Assembly (NCBI GenBank): GCA_903889655.1
Contig: CAISYL010000026.1
Location: 1 to 34,575, forward strand
Reading direction: 5' to 3'
Origin: an uncultured Alphaproteobacteria bacterium
GTDB taxonomy: Bacteria; Pseudomonadota; Alphaproteobacteria; Parvibaculales; Parvibaculaceae
Length of the DNA stretch: 34,575 nt
A program made the position numbers and the translations under genes. The notes under the pieces are model-generated. The model did no database searches. It had not been told where the DNA came from and worked only from the letters and a program-made list of their open reading frames with translations. Positions 9,254 to 17,075 of this stretch are shown piece after piece (within the stretch, counting starts at the first letter, position 1; every line of letters begins with the position of its first letter).

Positions 9254-10357
9254 TCAGTTGGTCGCGACGGGCAAGTCGCTCGTCGGCCACTTTCGGATTA
9301 TTGCCAGCAGATCGACGGCAGCGGGCAGGATTTGCTGTTTGAAGGCGAAGTCCGCGTAGTCCCAACGCTGGCTCTGATGGAGAGCGATCGTCTGCCGGAT
9401 TTCCCGGGCACTCGCCTCTGACACGGCCGCGATTTTCTCGAGATTGATCTGATCGGAAGGTGGAACCTGATATCGAACGGCGGTGATGTTCGTCCGCACC
9501 CCGTCAAGCTTCGCGATTGCGGCTTGGAGATCCGCCGGCATTTCCTCTCCCGGGCGAGATTCCAGATATCGCGGCAGCGAGGTTTTGAGCTGCCGGACGT
9601 TGCCGCGTAAATCCGCAAGCAGATCGATCACATTGGTTCCGCCCGTTACCCCGTCGGCGGACGGCGCCGACAGGACGGAATTCAAAGTATTCGCCGAGAG
9701 TTTTGTCGCCTGCTCCAGATCGGGTGCGACATGCTCGTCGTAGAACCGCCGGCCCGGATAGCGATCGGCCGTGCCGACGAGATTGGCGATGAGCTCCTGC
9801 TGCGCAGTGATGTCCTTTATAGTCCTCTGCACGGTTGCAAGTTGCAGGAGTTGTCGTCCGTCCGTCCAGGACTCGGATTCTTTTTTCAGCAACTCATTGG
9901 ACGACTTCAGTGCCTGGAGAGATTTCTGCCATTCGATCCTGAACCCTTCGCTGTCTGTAAGAATGTAGCCGCGCAATGCAACGAGGCTCGTCTCGACTGC
10001 GGTATCGATCTTCGATGTGGCCGGTCGATCGTCGGGTTCTGTCCGGTTTGGACCAATCTGTATTGTTGAAACTGGTATTTCAGTGTCAGCGATCGTCGTG
10101 GACGAGGCGTCGCTCTCATGCGCGACGTGCCATTTTTCCGCGGCGTATGCGGCGGCCGATACCCAGACCAGCGCAATCAGACTGACCGACAAGGGGCGCA
10201 CAAACGCGACTCTCGCCGGTTTCAGTATCGCTTCGAGGCCGCGATTGCGCAGCTTGCGGAAACGCTTTGTACGCTGTGCCGCAGTGACTTCTGCAAGAGG
10301 AAGATTGTATCTGGTGCGCCACTGATCCGTATTTCCTGGAAGAATTGCTATAGACAT
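9254..10357 (-). CDS. Membrane-anchored CHASE3-like sensor protein without output domain
   Basis: This is a 367-residue protein. I chose the ATG at 10355-10357 because AGAGGTGA lies just upstream; a start 16 codons earlier has no such site. A basic N-terminal stretch (RTKRFRKLRNR) is followed by one membrane helix (about 54-75, SVSLIALVWVSAAAYAA). The rest is a long, largely helical periplasmic region. It contains ALRGYILTDSEGFRIEWQ, which resembles the start of CHASE3 extracellular sensing domains (usually RGYLLTG). Unlike typical CHASE3 proteins, no kinase, cyclase, GGDEF or methyl-accepting domain follows. It is divergent from a receiver-only response regulator. It may sense a signal and act through a partner, or be a remnant. 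Function unknown. Confidence 0.7.
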   Translation of the reverse strand: MSIAILPGNTDQWRTRYNLPLAEVTAAQRTKRFRKLRNRGLEAILKPARVAFVRPLSVSLIALVWVSAAAYAAEKWHVAHESDASSTTIADTEIPVSTIQIGPNRTEPDDRPATSKIDTAVETSLVALRGYILTDSEGFRIEWQKSLQALKSSNELLKKESESWTDGRQLLQLATVQRTIKDITAQQELIANLVGTADRYPGRRFYDEHVAPDLEQATKLSANTLNSVLSAPSADGVTGGTNVIDLLADLRGNVRQLKTSLPRYLESRPGEEMPADLQAAIAKLDGVRTNITAVRYQVPPSDQINLEKIAAVSEASAREIRQTIALHQSQRWDYADFAFKQQILPAAVDLLAIIRKWPTSDLPVATN

Positions 10358-10440
10358 CGGGTCACCTCTCGCTGGCCGTAGAGGTATTGAGAAATAGTTT
10401 CGCAAGGTGAATCAGAGATTAAAAAGGAGATTTGAAGATG

Positions 10441-10460
10441 TACGTATGAATCAGTACGTA
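10441..10460. promoter_or_regulatory. Inverted repeat TACGTA-N8-TACGTA in a divergent promoter region
   Basis: Two copies of the self-complementary hexamer TACGTA (10441-10446 and 10455-10460) are separated by 8 bases, so centres are 14 bp apart. They sit in the 231-base gap between the sensor gene and the receiver gene, close to where either promoter would lie. They suit a dimeric regulator, which is not identifiable here. The rest of the gap shows nothing recognisable. Confidence 0.4.
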
Positions 10461-10588
10461 GATTCCTCTATTGAGAAGCTGCTGGCCGTATGCGTGATTC
10501 CAGTGGTCGCGTGCAGAAAAAGTTGGAGTGCGTTGTTGCTGTAAATCGCTCGAAAAAACTCAACGATGGACGACCAGGAAAACAGGCC

Positions 10589-10984
10589 ATGCGCGTACTG
10601 GTAATCGACGACAATCAGCAGATTGCCGAAATTGTTGCATCCATCCTGATATCCCAGGGACACGACGTGTCGACGTTCCACGACAGCGTGCGCACCATTT
10701 CCGAGATTCGACAGAAGGATTGGGATCTCGTCGTAACCGACATGTACATGCCGGATTGCGACGGGTTCGATATTCTGCGCGAAGTGAGACACTCGCATGC
10801 GCCGTCTCCGGTGATCGTCATGTCCGGCGGTGAGCGCATCCGAGGCGGTTTCGATCCTCTGCATTGCGCGCGGGAGCTTGGCGCGGCGGCGGTGCTGAGA
10901 AAGCCATTCTGCAAACGGGATCTTCTCGACGCAGTGAGACGGGTGAAGATGTCCGCTCATCGTGTCGCGAAGGAAATGGCGTAA
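10589..10984 (+). CDS. Stand-alone receiver-domain response regulator (CheY-like)
   Basis: This 131-residue protein is nearly all receiver domain. Acidic residues D7-D8 (LVIDDNQQ), phospho-acceptor D51 (LVVTDMYMPDCDGF), the switch serine in VIVMSGG and the lysine in VLRKPF are all present, so it should be phosphorylatable. After the receiver domain only a short helix (HRVAKEMA) remains, with no DNA-binding domain. I chose the ATG at 10589 because the receiver begins there and AGGAAAA lies upstream; the frame is open further upstream to 10490. The next gene starts two bases after its stop, so the two are probably co-translated. No cognate kinase is nearby; the divergent CHASE3-like protein is the only sensor candidate. 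Confidence 0.85.
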   Translation: MRVLVIDDNQQIAEIVASILISQGHDVSTFHDSVRTISEIRQKDWDLVVTDMYMPDCDGFDILREVRHSHAPSPVIVMSGGERIRGGFDPLHCARELGAAAVLRKPFCKRDLLDAVRRVKMSAHRVAKEMA

Positions 10985-10986
10985 TC

Positions 10987-11742
10987 ATGCTCGGCATGGC
11001 GCGGCATATCATCATTGCGGTCTCGAGCGTTTCCGCTTTCGCCGCAGCGTTGCCGGGTAAGCCGACACTGCATGAAGTATCGCGTGTGTCATTCCATTCG
11101 CCGGCGAGCACGCGAGACATGGGCGACTGCCTTGCGCAAGCGGGCGAGACGCGCGCGGCGGAATATCGGAGCATGTGCGCGGATATCGCATCCGTAGTGG
11201 AAGCTCCGTCGAGCGTCGACCGGAACCCGTATCGCATGACCGAGGCAAAATCTCCGCCGTGGCCGCTGGCGAAACCTGAACGGCCAGCACCCGTGCGGGT
11301 GCGTCGCGCCGAAGGCGTAAATCTTGCGCGCCCGACGTCCATGAATGGGAAGTCGCCGGTCTCTCAAGCCTGCACCATCGGTGAAAATGCGCTCGGGTCG
11401 TCCGCCGGGAAACTCATTCCCGTCCAGGGCGGATGCCGCGTTGCCAGCCCCCGCAGCGGCACCGTCGTCTTCGCCGGCTTTTTCAGAGGATATCGCGGTC
11501 TGGTGATCCTCGATATCGGGCAGGGACGCCATTTGATCGTCGGCGGGCTTGGCGAGATTTCCGTAAAGCCGCATCAGATCGTAAATCGCGGGCACTCATT
11601 GGGATTGAGCTCGCGAGACGTGGCGCTCGACCCGCGCGACGAAAAAGGTGCCGCCACCGGCACGATCTTCATTCGCTACAGAAATTCCGCAACCTCTCGC
11701 ATATCCGATGCCGATCGGCCGCGCCGGATGGCGCAGAGATAG
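10987..11742 (+). CDS. Exported EnvC-like protein with degenerate LytM/M23 domain
   Basis: This is a 251-residue protein. An N-terminal hydrophobic segment (ARHIIIAVSSVSAFAAALPG) looks like a signal peptide. A disordered, Pro/Arg-rich middle follows. The C-terminal half (about 138-222) matches the LytM fold as seen in EnvC-type murein hydrolase activators: LIPVQGGCRVASPRSGTVVF, then FRGYRGLVILDIGQGRHLIV and ISVKPHQIVNRGHSLG. The histidines needed for zinc and catalysis in active M23 enzymes are missing (VGGL where HxH is expected), as in EnvC, so it would regulate an amidase and not cut peptidoglycan itself. The coiled coil of classical EnvC is absent. It starts two bases after the receiver gene. 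Family assignment is moderate. Confidence 0.65.
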   Translation: MLGMARHIIIAVSSVSAFAAALPGKPTLHEVSRVSFHSPASTRDMGDCLAQAGETRAAEYRSMCADIASVVEAPSSVDRNPYRMTEAKSPPWPLAKPERPAPVRVRRAEGVNLARPTSMNGKSPVSQACTIGENALGSSAGKLIPVQGGCRVASPRSGTVVFAGFFRGYRGLVILDIGQGRHLIVGGLGEISVKPHQIVNRGHSLGLSSRDVALDPRDEKGAATGTIFIRYRNSATSRISDADRPRRMAQR

Positions 11743-11744
11743 AT

Positions 11745-11800
11745 CGCGGCCGGGTCCGCACCGAAGGCTCTAATGAGCTTCCGGTGCGGGTTCGGCCGCG
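11745..11800. terminator. Long imperfect hairpin at a convergent gene junction, probable bidirectional terminator
   Basis: A 26-base left arm (11745-11770) and a 26-base right arm (11775-11800) are complementary at 21 positions, with most mismatches able to form G-U pairs in one RNA strand, around a TAAT loop. It starts three bases after the EnvC-like gene and its right arm lies inside the last codons of the RND pump gene. There is no T-tract, so termination efficiency is uncertain. Confidence 0.45.
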
Positions 11801-14800
11801 ACGGCCGTCTGTGGCACCAGGCGGCGGATGACGTAGTAGAAGACCGGCGTCAACGCGAGGCCGAAGCCCGTGACTCCGAGCATGCCGGCGAAGACCGCGA
11901 TGCCGATCGCCTGACGCATTTCGGAACCCGCGCCATGCGAGAAGACCAGCGGCGCGACGCCCATGATGAAGGCGAGCGAGGTCATCAGGATCGGACGCAA
12001 GCGCAGGCGGCAGGCTTCGAGCACCGCATGCAGCGGCGTGTCGCCATGAAGTTCCCGCTCGCGCGCAAACTCGACGATCAGGATCGCATTCTTGCAGGCG
12101 AGGCCAACAAGCACGATCAACCCGATCTGCGTGAACACATTGTTGTCGCCACCGGTGAGATGCACGCCCACCAGCGCCGAGAGAAGGCACATCGGCACGA
12201 TGAGAATGACGACGAGCGGCAGGCTCCAGCTTTCATATTGTGCGGTGAGCACGAGGAAGGCGAGGAGCACGCAGAGCGGGAAGACGAAGACGGCCGTGTT
12301 GCCCGCGAGGATCTGCTGATAGGTGAGCTCGGTCCACTCGAACCCCATGCCGTTCGGCAATTCGCGCTTGGCGAGCGCCTCGATCGCATCCTGCGCCTGG
12401 CCGGAGCTGTAGCCCGGCGCCGGCCCGCCATTGATCTCGGCGGTGAGATCAGCGTTGTAATGCATCACGCGGTCCGGACCCGTGATTTCCTTCAAGGTCA
12501 CGAAAGAACCGAGAGGGATCATCTGCCCCGCGCCGTTGCGCGTCTGCAGGCGCAGCACGTCTTCAGGCTGCAGGCGGAAACGCTGATCGGCTTGGACGTT
12601 GACTTCATAGGTACGGCCGAACCGATTGAAGTCGTTCACATAGAGCGAGCCCAGATAGACCTGCATCGTCTCGAAGAGATCGGTGAGCGAAACGCCCTGC
12701 GCGCGTGCCTTGTCGCGGTCGATCCCGGCCGCGATCTGCGGCACGTTGATCTGGTAGCCTGAAAAGACGCCGGTCAGGCTCGGCTCCTTGCTCGCCTTGG
12801 CGACCAGATTTTGGACCTGCTTGTAGAGTTCAGTCGGGCCGAGGCCCGCGCGATCCTCGATCTGCATGCGGAAGCCGCCGATGGTACCAAGGCCCTGCAC
12901 CGCAGGCGGCGGAAAGACGGCGATATTGGCGTCGGAAAGAGCGCCGAACTTCTTGTTGAGCGACGCGGCGAGCGCCCCCGCGGACAAATCATGGCTGCGC
13001 CGCTGTTCGAAAGGCGACAGGCCGATGAAGACGATGCCGGAATTCGGACTGTTGGTGAAGCCGTTGATCGAGAGGCCGGGAAACGCAATGGCGTTGGCAA
13101 CGCCCGGCGTCTTCAAGGCGATGTCGCTCATCGCGCGGATCACGGTTTCCGTGCGGTCGAGCGAGGCCGCATCCGGCAATTGCGCGGCGGCGACGAGATA
13201 GGCCTTGTCCTGCTGGGGAACGAAGCCCGTTGGCGTGATGACGAAGCCGATGGCGGTTGCGGCAAGCAGCACACCGTATATCGCCATGGCCGCGCCGGAA
13301 CGCCCGAGCATCCGCGAAACGCCGCCGACATAGGCATGCGAAGCACGGCTGAAGAAGCGGTTGAACGGACGGAAGAGCCAGCCGAGCGCCGCGTCGATAA
13401 TGAGCTGGAAGCGATCCTTCGGCGCATTATGGGCGCGCAACAGAACGGCCGCGAGCGCCGGCGACAGCGTCAGCGAATTGAAGGCGGAGATAACCGTGCT
13501 GATCGCGATGGTGAGCGCGAACTGGCGATAAAACTGCCCGGTCAGGCCGCTGATGAAAGCGGTCGGCACGAAGACGGCGCAGAGAACGAGTGCCGTCGAG
13601 ATGATCGGGCCGGTCACCTCGGTCATAGCCTTGCGCGTTGCGGCGACCGGCGCGAGGCCGAGCTCGATATTGCGCTCGACATTTTCGACGACGACGATCG
13701 CATCGTCGACGACGATACCGATGGCGAGAACGAGGCCGAACAGAGTCAATGCGTTAAAGCCGAAGCCGAGCGCCAGCATGATCGCGAAGGTGCCGATCAG
13801 CGAAACGGGCACGGCAATCAGCGGAATGATGGACGCCCGCCAGCTCTGGAGGAAGATCACGACGACGATGACGACGAGCAGGATCGCCTCGATCAGCGTG
13901 TGGATCACCGCGTCGATCGAATTGCGCACGAAAACCGTGGTGTCGTAAACGATGCTGTAGTCGACCCCCTCGGGGAAATCCTTCTTGAGGTCCTCCATCG
14001 TGGCGCGGACCTTCTGCGCAATGTCGAGCGCGTTGGAGCCCGGACGCTGGAAAATAGGCAGCGCGACGGCCGACTTGTTGTCGAGCAGCGAACGCAGCGC
14101 ATAATTGTCGGATCCGAGTTCGATGCGGGCGACATCTCTCAGCCGCGTGATCTCGCCGTCGGCACCTGAACGGATGATGATGTTGCCGAATTCGTCTTCG
14201 CTGGTCAGGCGTCCCGGCGCGTTGATGGAGAGCTGGAAGGCTGCCTGGCCAGGCACCGGCGGCGCACCGAGCTGGCCCGCCGCGACCTGCACATTCTGTT
14301 CGCGTATGGCATTGATGACGTCTCCGGCCGAAAGTCCGCGCGCGGCGACCTTCTCGGGATCGAGCCAGATACGCATCGAGTAGGGACCGGCGCCGAAGGT
14401 CTGGACGTCGCCGACGCCGTCGATGCGCGCGAGCCGGTCATGCACATGCAGCTGCGCATAATTCGACAGATAGAGCATGTCGTAGCGATTGTCGGGCGAC
14501 AGCAGATGGACGACCAGCGTCAGGTCGGGCGATGCCTTGGTCGTCGTCACGCCGGCGCGCTGCACTTCCGTCGGCAATTTGGCGAGCACCTGCGCGACGC
14601 GGTTCTGCACCAGCACCTGCGCCTTGTCGACATCCGTGCCGAGCGCGAAGGTGACGGTCAGCGCCATCGCGCCGTCCGATGTCGACTGCGACGACTGGTA
14701 GAGCATGCCCTCGACGCCGTTGATCGACTGTTCGAGTGGGGAGGCGACCGTCTCGCCGATAACGGCGGGGCTCGCGCCTGGATATGCGGTGCGCACGACG

Positions 14801-14934
14801 ATCGTCGGCGGCACGACCTCCGGATATTCGCTGATCGGCAGCTGCGGAAGCGCGATCAAACCGGCGATAAAAATAACGATGGAAAGAACCGCCGCGAAGC
14901 GGGGACGCGTGATGAAGAAATCTGAAAAATTCAT
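11770..14934 (-). CDS. RND multidrug efflux pump, inner-membrane transporter (MexF-like, HAE1)
   Basis: This 1054-residue proton-driven trimeric pump starts MNFSDFFITRPRFAAVL, very like MexF/BpeF-type pumps. The two halves each begin with one membrane helix followed by a large periplasmic loop and a helix bundle. The proton-relay aspartates are in LAIGIVVDDAIVVVENVERN (near 407-408), and the essential lysine is in VLVGLACKNAILIVEFARE in the second half. Further family signatures are SPLEQSINGVEGMLY and FQRPGSNALDIAQKVR. Length is normal. It lies 79 bases downstream of the membrane-fusion gene, with a strong hairpin in between. No outer-membrane channel gene follows, so it probably shares a TolC/OprM-type channel encoded elsewhere. 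Substrates cannot be told from sequence. Confidence 0.95.
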   Translation of the reverse strand: MNFSDFFITRPRFAAVLSIVIFIAGLIALPQLPISEYPEVVPPTIVVRTAYPGASPAVIGETVASPLEQSINGVEGMLYQSSQSTSDGAMALTVTFALGTDVDKAQVLVQNRVAQVLAKLPTEVQRAGVTTTKASPDLTLVVHLLSPDNRYDMLYLSNYAQLHVHDRLARIDGVGDVQTFGAGPYSMRIWLDPEKVAARGLSAGDVINAIREQNVQVAAGQLGAPPVPGQAAFQLSINAPGRLTSEDEFGNIIIRSGADGEITRLRDVARIELGSDNYALRSLLDNKSAVALPIFQRPGSNALDIAQKVRATMEDLKKDFPEGVDYSIVYDTTVFVRNSIDAVIHTLIEAILLVVIVVVIFLQSWRASIIPLIAVPVSLIGTFAIMLALGFGFNALTLFGLVLAIGIVVDDAIVVVENVERNIELGLAPVAATRKAMTEVTGPIISTALVLCAVFVPTAFISGLTGQFYRQFALTIAISTVISAFNSLTLSPALAAVLLRAHNAPKDRFQLIIDAALGWLFRPFNRFFSRASHAYVGGVSRMLGRSGAAMAIYGVLLAATAIGFVITPTGFVPQQDKAYLVAAAQLPDAASLDRTETVIRAMSDIALKTPGVANAIAFPGLSINGFTNSPNSGIVFIGLSPFEQRRSHDLSAGALAASLNKKFGALSDANIAVFPPPAVQGLGTIGGFRMQIEDRAGLGPTELYKQVQNLVAKASKEPSLTGVFSGYQINVPQIAAGIDRDKARAQGVSLTDLFETMQVYLGSLYVNDFNRFGRTYEVNVQADQRFRLQPEDVLRLQTRNGAGQMIPLGSFVTLKEITGPDRVMHYNADLTAEINGGPAPGYSSGQAQDAIEALAKRELPNGMGFEWTELTYQQILAGNTAVFVFPLCVLLAFLVLTAQYESWSLPLVVILIVPMCLLSALVGVHLTGGDNNVFTQIGLIVLVGLACKNAILIVEFARERELHGDTPLHAVLEACRLRLRPILMTSLAFIMGVAPLVFSHGAGSEMRQAIGIAVFAGMLGVTGFGLALTPVFYYVIRRLVPQTAVAAEPAPEAH

Positions 14935-14963
14935 GGCGGTCTATCCGGAAAGAAAAAGGGGGA

Positions 14964-15002
14964 GCGGCCGCGCCATGAGGGGGGAGGTGATGGCGCGGCC
15001 GC
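14964..15002 (-). terminator. Intercistronic hairpin with T-rich tail between the two pump genes
   Basis: GCGGCCGCGCCAT (14964-14976) and ATGGCGCGGCCGC (14990-15002) make a perfect 13-bp GC-rich stem around a 13-base loop. Read in the transcribed (minus) direction the stem is followed by TCCCCCTTTTTCTTT, which resembles an intrinsic terminator, although the gene downstream clearly belongs to the same operon. The loop on that strand reads CACCTCCCCCCTC, whose CACCTCC equals the anti-Shine-Dalgarno sequence. It is probably an attenuator or mRNA processing/stability element. Confidence 0.55.
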
Positions 15003-15013
15003 ATGGGCGAGGG

Positions 15014-16159
15014 TCAGCGTTCGATGACCGCCCGCTCTTCGAGGCTTGCCGTGCGCTCTGGCACCGGCAGGCGAACTGGAGAAACCGCATCGCCCGGCTT
15101 CACTTTCTGAAGACCGCTGACGATTACGACATCGCCGGGCTTCAGGCCGTCCCGCACGATGCGCTGGTCGCCAAGGAGCGGCCCGAGCGATACGGGGCGG
15201 TATTCGGCCTTGTTCTCGCGATCGACAACCAGCACGAACTTCTTGCCGAGATCGGTCGCGATAGCGCGGTCGGAAATGAGGGCAACCGTGTCCGCTTTTT
15301 CGCTCACCAGCTTGATGCGGGCGAAGAGGCCGGGCGTGAAGCGTCCGTCGCGGTTGTCGAAGATCGCGCGACCCTTGATGGTGCCGCTGCCGGCATCCAT
15401 CGCGTTGTCGATGAACTGCAGCTTGCCCTCATGCGGATATCCGTCTTCCGTCATCAGGCCCATATAGACGGGAATGGCCTTGTCGCGTTCGGCGGCCGCA
15501 TATTTGAGATAGGCCTGTTCGTCGGCATTGAAGGACGCATAGATCGGCGCGTCGGAGACGACGGTCGTCAGCAGGCTCGCATTCGTGACGAGATTGCCCC
15601 GTGTGATAAGCGCGCGCGACACGCGCCCGTCGATTGGCGAGGTGATGTGCGTGAAGTCGAGGTTGAGCTTCGCCGTCTCGAGCGCGGCCTGCGCCGCCGC
15701 GAGGTCGCCTTTGGCGACCAGTTCGGTCGACTGAAGGCTGTCGAAGGTGCTGTGCGAAACGAAGCCGCTTCCGACGAGCTGCCGGCCGCGTTCGAGATTG
15801 GCGCGGGCAAGCCGGAGCCTCGCTTGCGACTGCTGGACCAGAGCGGCGGTGCGGTCGACTTCAGCCTGGAACGGGCGCGGGTCGATCTGGAAGAGAAGGT
15901 CGCCCTTTTTCACCCGGGTACCCTCGCGGAAGGCGATGTTGTCGATATAGCCGCCGACCCGCGGCCTGACCTCGACGCTCTCCACGGCCTCCAATCGACC
16001 TGAAAATTCATCCCAGGAGCGGAGCGCTTCGAAATTAACTTGCGCTACCCCGACTTCGGGAACGGGCTTCGCCTCACTGGTCTGGGCTTCGTCGCAACCT
16101 GTCAGGAAAACGGAAAGAGCGAGGAATCCCAATGAGATAAGAAGATTTCTGTGACGCAT
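15014..16159 (-). CDS. RND efflux membrane-fusion lipoprotein (MexE-like)
   Basis: This is a 381-residue periplasmic adaptor. The N-terminus is a lipoprotein signal with lipobox LTGC, making C22 the lipidated residue. The order expected for the family follows: a lipoyl-like half (RPRVGGYIDNIAFREGTRVK), a helical hairpin (about 100-165, QSQARLRLARANLERGRQL), the second lipoyl half (FTHITSPIDGRVSRALITRG), and the beta-barrel and membrane-proximal domains. It links the inner-membrane pump to an outer-membrane channel. It is the first gene of the operon, 187 bases from the divergent TetR gene. The ATG at 16157-16159 has AGGAG upstream. Confidence 0.93.
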   Translation of the reverse strand: MRHRNLLISLGFLALSVFLTGCDEAQTSEAKPVPEVGVAQVNFEALRSWDEFSGRLEAVESVEVRPRVGGYIDNIAFREGTRVKKGDLLFQIDPRPFQAEVDRTAALVQQSQARLRLARANLERGRQLVGSGFVSHSTFDSLQSTELVAKGDLAAAQAALETAKLNLDFTHITSPIDGRVSRALITRGNLVTNASLLTTVVSDAPIYASFNADEQAYLKYAAAERDKAIPVYMGLMTEDGYPHEGKLQFIDNAMDAGSGTIKGRAIFDNRDGRFTPGLFARIKLVSEKADTVALISDRAIATDLGKKFVLVVDRENKAEYRPVSLGPLLGDQRIVRDGLKPGDVVIVSGLQKVKPGDAVSPVRLPVPERTASLEERAVIER

Positions 16160-16346
16160 GACTCACTCCTGCCCGGCGGTGAGGACCAAATGCCGCGCCT
16201 TTGGGAGACGCCGGCTTGAACCTTGTGGTGGGGAACGGCTTGACGTCTGGTGATTGAATGACAATCTAGCGAATGTGACGGTACCGTTCGGTATCACGTG
16301 AGATACTGACCGGTCGCTCACCTTTCAAGGGCAAGGACAACAAAAA
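16160..16346. promoter_or_regulatory. Divergent promoter region with palindromic operators for the TetR repressor
   Basis: Two palindromes lie on the regulator side. TACCGttCGGTA (16282-16293) has perfect 5-bp arms, and GACCGGTC (16308-16315) is a perfect 8-bp palindrome. They also form part of a larger imperfect inverted repeat, 16284-16313, whose 12-base arms match at 10 positions around ACGTGA. Such sites in a divergent TetR/efflux gap are the usual operator location. The RND-proximal part shows nothing else recognisable. Confidence 0.55.
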
Positions 16347-16973
16347 ATGTCCACGAGGAAAATCGACCAGGAAAAACAAGAGCGTGACGGCCTGATATCC
16401 CGCCGCCCCGCGCGTGACCGGATTTTCGAATCCGCCAAGGATCTGTTCTACCAGCATGGCATTCGTGCGGTCGGCGTCGACGCGATCGCCGCCGAAGCCG
16501 ATGCGACGAAGATGACCCTCTACCGGAATTTTCCTTCGAAGGACGATCTGGTCGCGGAGGTCCTGCGCGAGCAGGTCAAGGAATATTGGGAGTGGTGGGA
16601 CGAAATCACAGTGCCGCATGCGGGAAATCCGCGCGCGCAACTTGAGGCGATCTTTGACGCTTTCGAGACAAAGGCCTGTGTCGAAGACATCTACGGGTGT
16701 CCTCTCGCCAATGCGGCGATCGAGCTTCATGAACTGGATCATCCGGCGCGCATGGTCTCGGTCGAGCACAAGCGCGAACTGCATCAGCGTTTGAGCGAGC
16801 TTGCGAAGCAGGCCGGCGCGCCGGACGAGGATCTCGCGGACGGGCTGATGCTGCTGATGGAAGGCGCCTATGTGGCCCGCGTGACCCTCGGCGGCAAGGG
16901 ACCGGTTCACGCCGTGGCACGGGTGGCGCGTCAGTTGATGGATCTTCATCTGAAGCACCGCAAGCGCAAATAA
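16347..16973 (+). CDS. TetR-family transcriptional repressor of the efflux operon
   Basis: This is a 208-residue regulator. The N-terminal helix-turn-helix (about 16-62) is clear: ARDRIFESAKDLFYQHG, then GVDAIAAEADATKMTLYRNF with the recognition-helix signature TLYRNFPSKDDLV. The C-terminal ligand-binding domain is all-helical and contains a Cys pair (ACVEDIYGCPLANAA) also seen in other TetR members with this domain type. The start ATG at 16347 lies behind a purine-rich AAGGACAACAAAAA. Divergent orientation to the MexEF-like operon and the palindromes between them indicate that it represses the pump and its own gene until a ligand binds. The ligand is unknown. Confidence 0.9.
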   Translation: MSTRKIDQEKQERDGLISRRPARDRIFESAKDLFYQHGIRAVGVDAIAAEADATKMTLYRNFPSKDDLVAEVLREQVKEYWEWWDEITVPHAGNPRAQLEAIFDAFETKACVEDIYGCPLANAAIELHELDHPARMVSVEHKRELHQRLSELAKQAGAPDEDLADGLMLLMEGAYVARVTLGGKGPVHAVARVARQLMDLHLKHRKRK

Positions 16974-17075
16974 CGGCACGCTGCTTGCCTTGAATGGGCT
17001 GGATCCCCCGCGGGACAAGGGCTGTTAAGCCATTTGTGTCCCAAGCGGGGCCATGCGTGTCACAAGGTGAGACAG

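Noticed and set aside
12811-14169. 452-codon plus-strand open frame
   Set aside because: Antisense to the RND pump gene; almost entirely Arg/Asp/Glu/Gly.
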